A stretch of 64,000 bases of DNA from Halonotius aquaticus (lineage in GTDB: Archaea; Halobacteriota; Halobacteria; Halobacteriales; Haloferacaceae), in assembly GCF_003605575.1 (NCBI RefSeq), contig NZ_QKNY01000008.1:1-64000 (forward strand). The letters run 5' to 3'. Numbering within the stretch: position 1 is the stretch's first letter; every line of letters starts with the position of its first letter. The position numbers and the translations under genes are program-made. The notes under the pieces are model-generated. The model made no database searches. It was not told where the DNA came from and saw only the letters and a program-made list of their open reading frames with translations. Below, piece by piece: positions 16,774-25,337 of this stretch.

Positions 16774-17970
16774 TTACTCCTCGATATCTCCGCTCGTCGC
16801 TGGCTGGGTCACCGTCTCCGTCTCGGAGGTATCACGGTTGCTGACCGTGCGCTGTGGGAAGGGGATCGAGATCGACTCGGTGGCAAACCGTGATTTGACG
16901 CCCTCGACGACGCCGGCTGTCGCCCGCCAGCGACGCTGTGGTGTTGGCGGTGCGATCCAAAACCGGATATCCAGCGTCACCGCTGACCCGCCGAAGGCGA
17001 CGGGAAAGACCTGTGGCTTTGGGTTGTTTTCGACCATATTCACGTCCTCGACGGCCTCGCGGGCGATCTCCTTGGCGCGTTCGGGATCGTCCTCGTAGTC
17101 GATGCCGACCTCGACGTGGATGCGGAGTTTGCCGTCGCGGCTCCGGTTTGTGATCGCCTGATTGGCAACGTTGTCGTTCGGGATGACGACGTGTTCGCCG
17201 TCGAAGTTTCGCAGGATCGTGTTCATGATCGTGATCTTGGTGATGATCCCCTCCTTGTCGCCGATCGCAACCCAGTCGCCGATCTCGAAGGGCCGAGAGA
17301 ACATGAGCACAAAGCCCGCAAGCAGCGAGCCAAGCGTCTGTCGGGCCGCAAGTCCGATGACGACGCCGAGGAAGCCAGCCCCGACCAGTAGACTCCCGAT
17401 ATCAATCCCCCAGATTGTGAAGATCGCCACCACAACAACGAGGATCAACGCGACCTGTAACACCCGCGTGAGGATCTGCTCTTGGTGGGCTGTGACGCGT
17501 TTGGTGTTGGCCGTATACTCTCTGACGATATCGTGGATGAAGTCGTTGGCGACGAATGCTGCGAGGAGGACGAGGCCCGTCGTGACGAACTGCCCGACCG
17601 CCGGCAACGCGAGTTGCCCGAGCCCGATCAACTGGAGTGCCGTCGATATCTGCCCCCAGACAATGAGCAACACGAACGTTGCCGCCGAAAGGACAGCCAG
17701 TTGGATGAGTCGAACAAAAATCGTAATCAGTACGCCTACCGGTGCGACCGCATCGACACGGTCGAAGGTCTCGCTGGCGGACTCGCCAAACCGACCTTTG
17801 GCCCATCCCGCGACGAACAGTCTAATTCGGGTTGTCACCCGTGGGACAACCACCCCGGCGATCACCACTGCAAGCAGCGCGATGCCGAGACTCGCCGCGA
17901 TCCGCAGTTCCGTCGAGACGCCATCAACCAACAGGGACTCGACCCGCGTGGTGATGCCGGACACGGTCAT
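16774..17970 (-). CDS. mscS: MscS-type mechanosensitive ion channel
   Basis: About 398 residues. Several membrane segments are followed by the pore helix and beta domain of MscS: GVVIGLAARQTLGSLLAGFV, then FSRPFEIGDWVAIGDKEGII, then HVVIPNDNVANQAITNRSR. It opens under membrane tension and releases solutes after osmotic downshock, an important need for an extreme halophile. ATG 17970 (MTVSGITT) is favoured because TTTTTATC on the minus strand (17991-17998) lies about 25 bp ahead; an ATG five codons upstream is possible. Confidence 0.92.
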   Translation of the reverse strand: MTVSGITTRVESLLVDGVSTELRIAASLGIALLAVVIAGVVVPRVTTRIRLFVAGWAKGRFGESASETFDRVDAVAPVGVLITIFVRLIQLAVLSAATFVLLIVWGQISTALQLIGLGQLALPAVGQFVTTGLVLLAAFVANDFIHDIVREYTANTKRVTAHQEQILTRVLQVALILVVVVAIFTIWGIDIGSLLVGAGFLGVVIGLAARQTLGSLLAGFVLMFSRPFEIGDWVAIGDKEGIITKITIMNTILRNFDGEHVVIPNDNVANQAITNRSRDGKLRIHVEVGIDYEDDPERAKEIAREAVEDVNMVENNPKPQVFPVAFGGSAVTLDIRFWIAPPTPQRRWRATAGVVEGVKSRFATESISIPFPQRTVSNRDTSETETVTQPATSGDIEE

Positions 17971-18063
17971 ACAAGCCCCTGACACTAAAGGATAAAAACG
18001 ATGCTGATGTCGACAAGCCCTGGTTGGCTGTGAGGCCGACGCTGACTTCGTCGTGACGCCGCC

Positions 18064-18930
18064 TCAGTCGTGGGCGGCGAGTTTCGCTTCGACGGTGTCG
18101 ATCAGTTCCTCGTTGCCGAGATGGACGGGCACGCGCTGGTGGAACCGTTCGGGGTCGACATCGAGGATCGACTCTGTGCCGTCAGAGGAGACCCCGCCGG
18201 CACACTCCACGATGTAGGCCATCGGAATCCCCTCAAACTGCAATCGGAGTTTTCCGTTTTCAGCCGATTTGAGCGCGGGATACGAGAAGCTCCCACCGTA
18301 GGTCAACACCTGGTTCACGTCGGCAACCATCGCCCCGCCGTAGCGGAGCTTGTACTCCTGTTCGACCTCCTCGATGAACGCGGCAAAGCCTTCGGTCCAG
18401 TCGGGGACGCGACCGCCCATACTGTAGACGGTCGGCTCGTCTGGGATCGTCACATCATCGTTGATCACGTCGATCTCGCCGTCCTCAACGATAGCCTCGG
18501 TGACACGCCCGTCGCGGGCGATATCCATCGTCAAGATCGGCCCGAAGAGAATGAATCCCGAAGCCAAGAGCTCGTCGCCGCTGGCCGGGAGGTCGCCCTC
18601 ATAGACCGCGATGATCGTCCCCATCGGGCTGTTTGGTTTGATGTTTGAGGAGCCATCAAGCGGGTCACAGGCGATTGAAACGTCGCCGCTGCCCACGTCA
18701 ATCGGCTCGGCTTGCTCCTCGCTGGCGTAGGTACCAACGCCGTCGATGCCGCCGAGTGCCTCCTCGATCAGTTCGTCGGCGTAGGCGTCGGCCTCCAGGC
18801 GTGTTTCGCCGCTGGGATTTGTTTCGTCGCTTTTCACGCGCCGGCCCGGCAGCGAGGCGCGAATCTCGGGGGCGAGCGCCGCAAGCGTCTCGAAGATCTC
18901 GTCGAGGATCGCGTCCTGATCGCGGCTCAT
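18064..18930 (-). CDS. fbp: class I fructose-1,6-bisphosphatase
   Basis: A 288-residue gluconeogenic phosphatase producing fructose-6-phosphate. Visible sites: YASEEQ metal ligand region (about residue 68), the DPLDGSSNIKPN motif (about 90-101), and KLRYGGAMVADVNQVLTYGG near the substrate site. It overlaps the aldolase stop by one base, so both enzymes should be made from one transcript. An inositol monophosphatase paralogue with overlapping chemistry lies at 10597. Confidence 0.95.
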   Translation of the reverse strand: MSRDQDAILDEIFETLAALAPEIRASLPGRRVKSDETNPSGETRLEADAYADELIEEALGGIDGVGTYASEEQAEPIDVGSGDVSIACDPLDGSSNIKPNSPMGTIIAVYEGDLPASGDELLASGFILFGPILTMDIARDGRVTEAIVEDGEIDVINDDVTIPDEPTVYSMGGRVPDWTEGFAAFIEEVEQEYKLRYGGAMVADVNQVLTYGGSFSYPALKSAENGKLRLQFEGIPMAYIVECAGGVSSDGTESILDVDPERFHQRVPVHLGNEELIDTVEAKLAAHD

Positions 18931-19751
18931 TAGAGGGCCTCGCGGTTGGTGGGTTCGACGCCCATGACGTCGAGTGCTTCTTTGACGCTGGCGTCCTCGA
19001 AGATGACCGCTTCGAGGCCATCAAGAATCTGTTCGGGGTTATCGCGCTGGAAGACGTTGCGACCGACGGCCAGCCCATTGGCACCGGCATCCATCGCGTT
19101 GCGAACCGTCGTCAGGAAGTCTTGGTCGTCCGTTTTCGAACCGCCGCTCATAACGACTTTTGAATCAGCGGCCTGGGTGACTGCATGCGACATCGCCTCC
19201 GGCGAGCCGGGATATTTCACCTTCGTGATATCTGCGCCGAGTTCGAGTCCCAGCCGCGTCGAGTAGGCGATCGTCGAGGGGGTGGTCGCGTTTTTCAGTC
19301 CTTGGCCGCGTGGATACGACCACATGACCACGCCGAGGTCGTGTTCCCGGGCAGCCTCTTGGGCGTCGCGGAATTCCTCGACCATTTCGATCTCGTGGTT
19401 CGAGCCACCGTAGACGGTGAACCCGATGGCCTCCGCGCCGACCTCGACGGCGTTTTCGACCGTCCAGTTGACCGCCGAGTTTGGCTCGCCCATCCAGAGG
19501 TTTGAGGTGCCGTTAAGCTTGGCCAGCAGGGTCACATCGTCCTCATAGGAGGGATAGTAGCCCTCGGCGATCCCTTTCTGGACGGCGACTGCTGTCACCG
19601 CATCGTGGGTGCCGATCTCGAACACCCGATCCGGATCGGCCGTCGCGGGGTTCGGCTCGAAGTCAACTGGCCCGTGCTCCAAGCCGTGGTCGTAGGCCAA
19701 GATCAGGGACTTTTCGTTGCGCGTGATCGCGGAATCAGCACCTGGGATCAT
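18930..19751 (-). CDS. fba: class I fructose-bisphosphate aldolase (DhnA family)
   Basis: A 273-residue TIM-barrel, Schiff-base aldolase of the archaeal DhnA/FbaB family. Motifs: LILAYDHGLEHGPVDF (phosphate and Asp site, about 15-30), VMWSYPRGQGLKN, the catalytic lysine region ADITKVKYPGS (about 175), and VMSGGSKT (about 200). Related enzymes make 2-amino-3,7-dideoxyheptulosonate for aromatic amino acids. The one-base overlap with fbp favours the gluconeogenic role. Confidence 0.88.
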   Translation of the reverse strand: MIPGADSAITRNEKSLILAYDHGLEHGPVDFEPNPATADPDRVFEIGTHDAVTAVAVQKGIAEGYYPSYEDDVTLLAKLNGTSNLWMGEPNSAVNWTVENAVEVGAEAIGFTVYGGSNHEIEMVEEFRDAQEAAREHDLGVVMWSYPRGQGLKNATTPSTIAYSTRLGLELGADITKVKYPGSPEAMSHAVTQAADSKVVMSGGSKTDDQDFLTTVRNAMDAGANGLAVGRNVFQRDNPEQILDGLEAVIFEDASVKEALDVMGVEPTNREAL

Positions 19752-19771
19752 CGTTTCATGGGTCGGTGAAC

Positions 19772-19780
19772 TATACTAAA
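19772..19780 (-). promoter_or_regulatory. TATA box of the fba-fbp operon
   Basis: On the minus strand this reads TTTAGTATA, centred 25 bp before the aldolase ATG. It predicts a leaderless fba-fbp mRNA. The rest of the 238 bp gap up to 19989 is relatively AT-rich and holds no gene I can support. Confidence 0.55.
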
Positions 19781-19989
19781 AGTGCTATGGCACATGTACG
19801 TACCCTGAGACATCTGCTTCTGCATCTGTTTCCGATCTCGGCGTCGATATCGCGCTGTTTGGTACTTCGCTCTGTGTGTACAGTTGCCGTTAATACAATG
19901 ATCGTTGGTGTACATACCGATAGAACCAATCAATCGATAGAATCTCAGATGTTGCTCGCCGGGGGAATCTGTCTTCACCGCCAACTGGC

Positions 19990-20361
19990 TTACTCTTCGA
20001 CCGGGAATGCTTCGTGGAGCGTATCGTGGGCTTTGCCAAGCCCCTCAAACACGCTCTCACCTTGCGCGGTCAGTCGGTGAATCGCCAGCTCGGCGTCGCG
20101 GACGGCCACAAGTCGACCACGGAGATAGTCGTACTCCGGGTCGTCTGCATCTGTTGCGGCGATTTCTTCTTCGAGATCGACGAGGGCAGCATCGAGATGG
20201 CGTTCGATCGCCGACAGCGTTTCAGCCTCGGCCAGCGCGCCGATCGGGCCGGTGAGATGGCCCTCCAGCTCCTGTTCCGCGTGTTCGCGGGCCGCGGTGT
20301 CTTCGGTTCCCAGTACGTTCATCAAGCCGAGTTTGAGTGCTTCGAGTTCGTGACAGCTCAT
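19990..20361 (-). CDS. DUF3209 protein of the cobalamin operon
   Basis: A 123-residue helical protein starting MSCHELEALKLGLMNVLG and ending in an acidic tail. DUF3209 members are usually encoded next to cbiX in haloarchaea, as here (5 bp downstream of its stop). The function is unknown; co-location suggests an accessory role in metal insertion or corrin handling. It is the last gene of the ten-gene cbi operon. Confidence 0.82.
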   Translation of the reverse strand: MSCHELEALKLGLMNVLGTEDTAAREHAEQELEGHLTGPIGALAEAETLSAIERHLDAALVDLEEEIAATDADDPEYDYLRGRLVAVRDAELAIHRLTAQGESVFEGLGKAHDTLHEAFPVEE

Positions 20362-20366
20362 ACGGA

Positions 20367-21587
20367 TTACAGTGTTTGATCGACCAAGTCGCTGACGATC
20401 CGATCGCGGTCTAAGTGCGATGAGACGATGCGCTCGGTGTCATCGGCGTTGACGCCGCCGTACCAGACGTTTTCGGGGTAGACAGCGACGATCGGCCCTT
20501 CGCCACAACGGCCAAGACACGAGCTTCGGGTGATGCGGGCATCACATTGTTCGGAATCACGGGCTGCCTGCCGGAGTCCTTCGAGGACGGCCGGTGCACC
20601 GTCGGCCGCGCAGGTCTGGTTGGTGCAGACGGCGACGTGTTTTTCCGGGGCGTCGTGAGTGTGTGGCTCGTCGTCGACATCGCTACGATCAGCATGAGTC
20701 TCTTGATGCGTCAGCGCGCGCAGCATGGCGCGTGCGCCGCCAGTGTCCTCCTCGTAGCCGGTGAGGTCGACCTTGTACTTGCAGGTGTCACACGACATTT
20801 CGACGCTGTCTGTCCGTGCCTCCTGCCAGCGGTCGCCAAGCACGTCTAGCAGCCGGGAGTCAGTACCGAGCGGGTCGCCAGCCAGCGCGTCGACATAGGG
20901 GTACTCCGCATCAAAGTCGTCAGTCCATTCCCGAATCCGACCGGTCAGCACGCCATCGCCGAGCATGTACGGGACAACGACGACGGCGTCCGGTCGCTGT
21001 TTGGCAAGTGTCGACAGCGAGTCGTCCAGCGTTGGCTCGGTGATGCCGATAAACGACGCCTCGACAGTACTGAAATCCCGCCCCTCGTGGAGGAGGCGAG
21101 CGAGCTTGTGGAGGTCAGCGTTGGCGTCGGGATCGCTCGAACCACGACCGCAGACGACGACAGCAATCTCGTCCTCCTCGCGGTCGACACCGAGATCGGA
21201 TTCGACTGCTCTCGCGCGGTCGTCGAGCAAATCGACGATAGCGGGGTGGATCCCGAGGTGCGCGCCATTGTTAATCTCTGCCTCGTGGGTTGAGCGGGCG
21301 CGCTGGACGGCCAGCGGCACGTCGTTTTTGACGTGGCTGGCTGCGAACAGCGAAAGCTGGACGACCGTGATCGAATCAACTGCGGCGGCCAATCCCTCGA
21401 TACCGTCTTCGATTGCTGGCTCGGCGAGTTCGAGGAAGGCGGCGTCGACCGGAATCTCCAGGCGGTCTTCGAGCATCGCCGCCAACTCCCGAACCTGCTC
21501 GTTGGACTTCTCGCGGCGGGAGCCGTGGCCGACCAGCAGAACGGCCTCGTTGTCGACGCTTTCGATGGTGTCGTGAAGCTGACTCAT
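20367..21587 (-). CDS. cbiX: sirohydrochlorin cobaltochelatase CbiX with a C-terminal ferredoxin-like domain
   Basis: A 406-residue enzyme inserting cobalt early in the anaerobic corrin pathway. Two chelatase half-domains are visible: AVLLVGHGSRREKSNEQVRE (about 13-32) and IAVVVCGRGSSDPDANADLH (about 143-162). Next comes a Cys-containing link, MSCDTCKYKVDLTGYEED. Last is a thioredoxin-like [2Fe-2S] domain with VCTNQTCAADG and SSCLGRCGEGPIVAVYPENV. The four cysteines of that domain fit a [2Fe-2S] cluster. ATG 21587 overlaps the upstream gene by four bases. Confidence 0.92.
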   Translation of the reverse strand: MSQLHDTIESVDNEAVLLVGHGSRREKSNEQVRELAAMLEDRLEIPVDAAFLELAEPAIEDGIEGLAAAVDSITVVQLSLFAASHVKNDVPLAVQRARSTHEAEINNGAHLGIHPAIVDLLDDRARAVESDLGVDREEDEIAVVVCGRGSSDPDANADLHKLARLLHEGRDFSTVEASFIGITEPTLDDSLSTLAKQRPDAVVVVPYMLGDGVLTGRIREWTDDFDAEYPYVDALAGDPLGTDSRLLDVLGDRWQEARTDSVEMSCDTCKYKVDLTGYEEDTGGARAMLRALTHQETHADRSDVDDEPHTHDAPEKHVAVCTNQTCAADGAPAVLEGLRQAARDSEQCDARITRSSCLGRCGEGPIVAVYPENVWYGGVNADDTERIVSSHLDRDRIVSDLVDQTL

Positions 21588-22267
21588 GCTTCGAACTGTG
21601 AGCGGTCGAACTCGACGTCGGTTGCCTGATCGAGACTCTGTACCAGTTTGCGACGGCGACTGGGCGCGAATAGTTCCGTTGCCTCGGTGCTCTCGTAGAG
21701 CCACATGCCGAAATCAGCGGCTGCGTCGTCGTCGATCCCGAACCAGTAGCCGCCGGATGACGTATCCGAAAGGTCACCGTACGGCGCGTCGACCGGGGCG
21801 TCGTCGATGAGCTCTTGGACAAGTTCGAGGAGGTTGGCGTCGTCGTGGACGAAGGAGACGCCGACGGTGCCGCTGGAGGACTTGAAGCAGATCGTTCCGC
21901 AGCCCTCCAAGATGCCGCGCAGCAGGTCGCGGCGGTAGTCCGCAAAGGCACCGAACCGGTAGTTGCCACGGCCGTCGACCGGGAGGCCGAGCGCGCCGCT
22001 CATTCCGAAGAGGTCGTCGCTCGCGACTTCGACCGTGTACTCGTCTTCGGTCTTCGTGATATCGGTGTTGTGGGCGTAGTCCCGCGTTTTTTGATCGTGG
22101 TCAATCTCGCTGCCGACGATCTCGCCCAGCGTCTCGGCGGCGGCCTCGTCGTTGGTCGTCACGGTGAGGCGGTCGCGCTCGACTGCGCCGTTGCCGGCGA
22201 CGCGACCCCAGAAGTAGGCCGTCGAAGGGTGGCCCGCCAGCAGGTCGTCGGGGACGGCAACGCTCAT
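21584..22267 (-). CDS. cobalamin-operon protein resembling a LAGLIDADG domain
   Basis: A 227-residue protein of a family often called 'cobalamin biosynthesis protein' in haloarchaea, with no assigned reaction. Two halves each carry a motif like the LAGLIDADG helix: TAYFWGRVAGNGAVERDRLT (about 16-35) and RRDLLRGILEGCGTICFKSS (about 110-129). Each is followed by alternating strands. The acidic catalytic residues of homing nucleases (final D of each motif) are replaced by N and C, so DNA cleavage is unlikely. It is translationally coupled to both neighbours. Confidence 0.75.
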   Translation of the reverse strand: MSVAVPDDLLAGHPSTAYFWGRVAGNGAVERDRLTVTTNDEAAAETLGEIVGSEIDHDQKTRDYAHNTDITKTEDEYTVEVASDDLFGMSGALGLPVDGRGNYRFGAFADYRRDLLRGILEGCGTICFKSSSGTVGVSFVHDDANLLELVQELIDDAPVDAPYGDLSDTSSGGYWFGIDDDAAADFGMWLYESTEATELFAPSRRRKLVQSLDQATDVEFDRSQFEA

Positions 22268-22530
22268 GGCTCGACCTCCTCGACGACGATGGCGTTGGTG
22301 GGACAGGCTGCGGCGGCCTGCCGGGCCTCCTCAATGCGGTCGTCGTCGAAGGTGGCGATCACGTCCCCGTCTTCCTCTCGGACTTCGCCGTCGCCGTCGT
22401 AGACCGGGTCGCCGTCGGGGTCGATGGTGGCGAGGCCGTCGTCGTCTTCGACGAACCGTGGATCGCGGGTGAGACAGGCGAAGACTCCGTCGCAGGGCTC
22501 CTTCCTCAGGGTGACTTGATAGGTGGGCAT
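22264..22530 (-). CDS. ferredoxin-like protein with three cysteines
   Basis: An 88-residue single-cluster ferredoxin fold. The cluster region reads EPCDGVFACLTRDPRF near the front and AAAACPTNAIVVEE near the end. In a [4Fe-4S] ferredoxin the first stretch would be CxxCxxC; here the middle Cys is Val, leaving three ligands, as expected for a [3Fe-4S] cluster or an incomplete site. A 30-residue acidic insert lies between. Coupled to its downstream neighbour, it may supply electrons for corrin ring contraction or reduction. Confidence 0.8.
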   Translation of the reverse strand: MPTYQVTLRKEPCDGVFACLTRDPRFVEDDDGLATIDPDGDPVYDGDGEVREEDGDVIATFDDDRIEEARQAAAACPTNAIVVEEVEP

Positions 22531-22531
22531 A

Positions 22532-23464
22532 TTAGTAGTCGTATTTTGTCTCGTAGCCGCGCGGGGTGACCATCCGGTCGTCCCAGACGTAGGTCTCCTC
22601 GTTGCCGACGAGAATCGTCGTCGTCATGTCGATGATGTCCTCTTCGCCGAGCTCTTCCAGCTGGTCGAGTGTCGTGATCATTACCTCCTCGTCGTCCCGC
22701 CCTGCGCCGTGGACGATGCCGACCGGCGTGTCGGGGTCGCGGTGGGCGAGCAGGATCTCGCAGGCTTTCTCGAAGTTCTCGCGGCGTTTGCGGCTCCAGG
22801 GGTTGTAGATGACGATGGTGAAGCTCTCGCCGGCAGCTGAGTGGAGCCGAGATTCGATCTCCGGCATCGGCACCAAGTGGTCGGACAGCGAGATCGACAC
22901 GGTGTCGTTGACCAGCGGCGCGCCCAGCAGCGCCGAACAGGACTGGGCGGCGGGGACACCGGGGACGACCTCGTAATCGACCATCGAGGCGGTCGCGCCT
23001 TTTGATTCCAGAATTTCGAGCGCGAGCCCCGAGAGGGCATAGACGTTTGGATCGCCGCTGCCGATGATCGCAACGTCGTTGCCGGCGAGCGCGCGGTCGA
23101 TGGCCTCCTCCGTCCGAGAGACTTCGCCGCACATCGGCGTATCGTACAGTTCGTCGGCGTCCTCGGTGATTTCGTCGGGCAGGAGTTCGATGTAGGTCGT
23201 GTAGCCGACGATGTGTTCAGCATCCAGCAGCGCGGCGCGAGCGCGCTGGGTCATGCCCTCGGGATGGCCAGGGCCGAGGCCGACAGCCGTCAGTTGCCCC
23301 GGCTCGGCGTCGAAGTCATCAACCGTCGAGCCGATCTTTTCATCGACCGACTGCTGTTTCGACGAGCCGTCGCTGGATTTCGCCGTACAGCCGCCGGCAT
23401 CGTCGCTTGATTCGCTTGCCTGTTCCGCTGCCGTCTCCGCTGTCGTGTTGGTGTCCGTACTCAT
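22532..23464 (-). CDS. cbiH2: precorrin-3B C17-methyltransferase, copy 2 (CbiH)
   Basis: A 310-residue SAM-dependent tetrapyrrole methylase. The core (about 55-310) has LTAVGLGPGHPEGMTQRARA, the GSGDPNVYALSG SAM-site motif, YEVVPGVPAAQSCSALLGAP, and a C-terminal TTTILVGNEETYVWDDRMVT. CbiH methylates C17 and drives ring contraction. The first about 50 residues are a disordered Ser/Asp/Gln tail with one Cys (DDAGGCTAKSSDG). The paralogue cbiH1 lies 2 bp upstream. Confidence 0.93.
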   Translation of the reverse strand: MSTDTNTTAETAAEQASESSDDAGGCTAKSSDGSSKQQSVDEKIGSTVDDFDAEPGQLTAVGLGPGHPEGMTQRARAALLDAEHIVGYTTYIELLPDEITEDADELYDTPMCGEVSRTEEAIDRALAGNDVAIIGSGDPNVYALSGLALEILESKGATASMVDYEVVPGVPAAQSCSALLGAPLVNDTVSISLSDHLVPMPEIESRLHSAAGESFTIVIYNPWSRKRRENFEKACEILLAHRDPDTPVGIVHGAGRDDEEVMITTLDQLEELGEEDIIDMTTTILVGNEETYVWDDRMVTPRGYETKYDY

Positions 23465-23466
23465 GA

Positions 23467-24339
23467 TTAGAAATCCTCCACGTCACGCCCGCCGCGCGGG
23501 GTGACAAGGAACGTCCGGTAGTCGTTGTCCCACGTCTCAGTCTCGTGGTTGCCGATGATCAGCGAGGTGCCCATCCCCGACACCTTGTCGTCGTGGGCGG
23601 TCGCCTCGCCGAGCGTCGTGATGACGTGGCTCTCCCCGTTGCGGCCGGCGTCGTCGCGGCCAGCGTCGTTGACAATCGCCACTAAGGCGTCGTCGGTTCG
23701 CTCTTCGCGGACGATGTCGACGGCCTTCTCGTAGTTTCGCCAGCAGTTGTAGAGGACGATCACGAAATCGCTGATCGCGGCGGCACGCAGTTTTTCCTCG
23801 ATTTCTTCCCAGCCGCGCCACTTGTCGGAGAGTGAGATTGTGCAGAAATCGTTGCAGAGCGGCGCGCCGACCATCGCCCCGCCGCCGAGGGCGGCAGTCA
23901 CGCCGGGGACAATCTCGATTGGGATGTCCGTCGCGTCTTCCTCCTCGGCCATCTTGAAAATGAGGTCGGATTTGCCGTACACGGAGGGGTCGCCACCCGA
24001 GACGTGAGCCACGTCGTCGCCGGCGCGGACGCGCTCGAAGGCGACCTTGGCGAGTTCGATCTGCCGGCCCATCGTCGAGCGGATGATCTCCTGTTCGTGG
24101 CCGTTCTCGCGGGTGACGCGGCCCTCGTCATCGACCTGCTCGGCGGGCGGCAGCGTGCCGTCCTCCCGCAAAAACGCCTGGTAGAGGTCGGAGGCGATCA
24201 CGCAGTCGGCCGTCTCGATTACGTCCTTGGCGCGTTTGGTCATGTCGGCCGGCAGACCGGGGCCGATGCCGACGACCGAGAGCGTGCCGAGATCGTCAGG
24301 GCGTTCAGCGGCCGTCGCGCTCGCTGGTTCGCTGCTCAT
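23467..24339 (-). CDS. cbiH1: precorrin-3B C17-methyltransferase, copy 1 (CbiH)
   Basis: A 290-residue tetrapyrrole methylase: LSVVGIGPGLPADMTKRAKD at about 20-39, HVSGGDPSVYGKSDLIFKMA in the middle, and IVPGVTAALGGGAMVGAPLC. It is clearly related to cbiH2 (shared IVxYNxWxxN region and C-terminal TSLIIGNHETETWDNDYRTF). Two CbiH paralogues in tandem are common in haloarchaea. The division of work between them is not established; one may act on a different intermediate. Overlaps cbiG by four bases. Confidence 0.93.
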   Translation of the reverse strand: MSSEPASATAAERPDDLGTLSVVGIGPGLPADMTKRAKDVIETADCVIASDLYQAFLREDGTLPPAEQVDDEGRVTRENGHEQEIIRSTMGRQIELAKVAFERVRAGDDVAHVSGGDPSVYGKSDLIFKMAEEEDATDIPIEIVPGVTAALGGGAMVGAPLCNDFCTISLSDKWRGWEEIEEKLRAAAISDFVIVLYNCWRNYEKAVDIVREERTDDALVAIVNDAGRDDAGRNGESHVITTLGEATAHDDKVSGMGTSLIIGNHETETWDNDYRTFLVTPRGGRDVEDF

Positions 24340-25337
24340 TTGCCTATCGCCACCGTGACCTCGTTGTCGTAGCTCTGCTTTTCGAGCAGGAGTTCCTGCT
24401 CGCGGCCGCCAGCGATGGCGGAGGCTTCCGAGATGCCAGGCCAGCCGATGAGTTCCTTCGATTTCGATGGACTGGGCCCCTCGTGCTCCAACAGCGTTTC
24501 CTTATCGAAGGCGACCACACCGAGATCGAGTTCTTCAGCCGCTTCCAGCAGCCCCTCCTCGTCTTCCTTTCGCGTCGCCGTGGCGACGAACTCCACGTCA
24601 TCGAATTCGTATTCAGTCTCGTCGAGGGCGTTCTCCCACGCCGCGATGAAGGAGTCGGTGGCCGCGCCGGAGACGCTGCCGGTACCGAGAACGATGCCCT
24701 CGTCCTTGTTGCGCTTCAGAACGGTCACATCGTCGCCGACGAGAACGGCCTGTGGGCCGTCGAGGCGGGCTACGGGGCCGAGTTCGTCGTCGAGCACGGC
24801 GAGGTTGGTCTGGATCGTCGAGCGGCCGTTGACGACGTGTGTGTCCATCGCCTTCGCGCGGGCTTCGACGCCCTGCTTGCCGGCGGCTTCGGAGGCTGTC
24901 GTCATCGCGGGAATCGCGCCCATCGTGGCGAGATCCTGGGCGACCTGGTTCGCGCCGTGGTGGCCGCCGGTGATCGGGATCGCCCACGTGAGTTCCTCGT
25001 CGACGACGCAGATCGCGGGATCGTCCCACTTGTCGTCGAGCAGGTGGGCGGTTTTCCGCATGGCGATTCCGCTGGCCATCAGGCCGACGAAGCAGTCGTA
25101 CTCGCCCCAGTGCTCGTCGAAGACCTCACCGTGGTACTCGATGATGTCGATTTTCTCGTAGCGGTCAGCGAGTTCGCTTTCGATCTCCTCGGCGGTGTCC
25201 ATCTTCCGGCCGAAGGAGATGATGGCGATCTCTTCGGCGACCTCGCCGTCGCTGTCGGGCGTGCTACAGTGGCCGCCGCTGTCGGAGTTGTCGCTCGTGT
25301 CGCTGTTCGTCGTCGTGGATTCGTTGTCGGTGCTCAT
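24336..25337 (-). CDS. cbiG: cobalt-precorrin-5A hydrolase CbiG
   Basis: A 333-residue enzyme that opens the delta-lactone of cobalt-precorrin-5A and releases acetaldehyde. The core begins at about residue 35 (IAIISFGRKMDTAEEI). It contains the signature CFVGLMASGIAMRKTAHLLD and the ITGGHHGANQVAQDLATMGA region (about 118-137). The C-terminal domain has VLGTGSVSGAATDSFIAAWE. The first 33 residues are a low-complexity Asn/Thr/Ser tail with one Cys (DSGGHCSTPDSDG). Confidence 0.93.
   Translation of the reverse strand: MSTDNESTTTNSDTSDNSDSGGHCSTPDSDGEVAEEIAIISFGRKMDTAEEIESELADRYEKIDIIEYHGEVFDEHWGEYDCFVGLMASGIAMRKTAHLLDDKWDDPAICVVDEELTWAIPITGGHHGANQVAQDLATMGAIPAMTTASEAAGKQGVEARAKAMDTHVVNGRSTIQTNLAVLDDELGPVARLDGPQAVLVGDDVTVLKRNKDEGIVLGTGSVSGAATDSFIAAWENALDETEYEFDDVEFVATATRKEDEEGLLEAAEELDLGVVAFDKETLLEHEGPSPSKSKELIGWPGISEASAIAGGREQELLLEKQSYDNEVTVAIGK

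Noticed and set aside
21584-22267. Active homing endonuclease or intein in the cobalamin operon
   Set aside because: It is a free-standing, translationally coupled gene, no host gene is interrupted, and the catalytic acidic residues of the motifs are missing.
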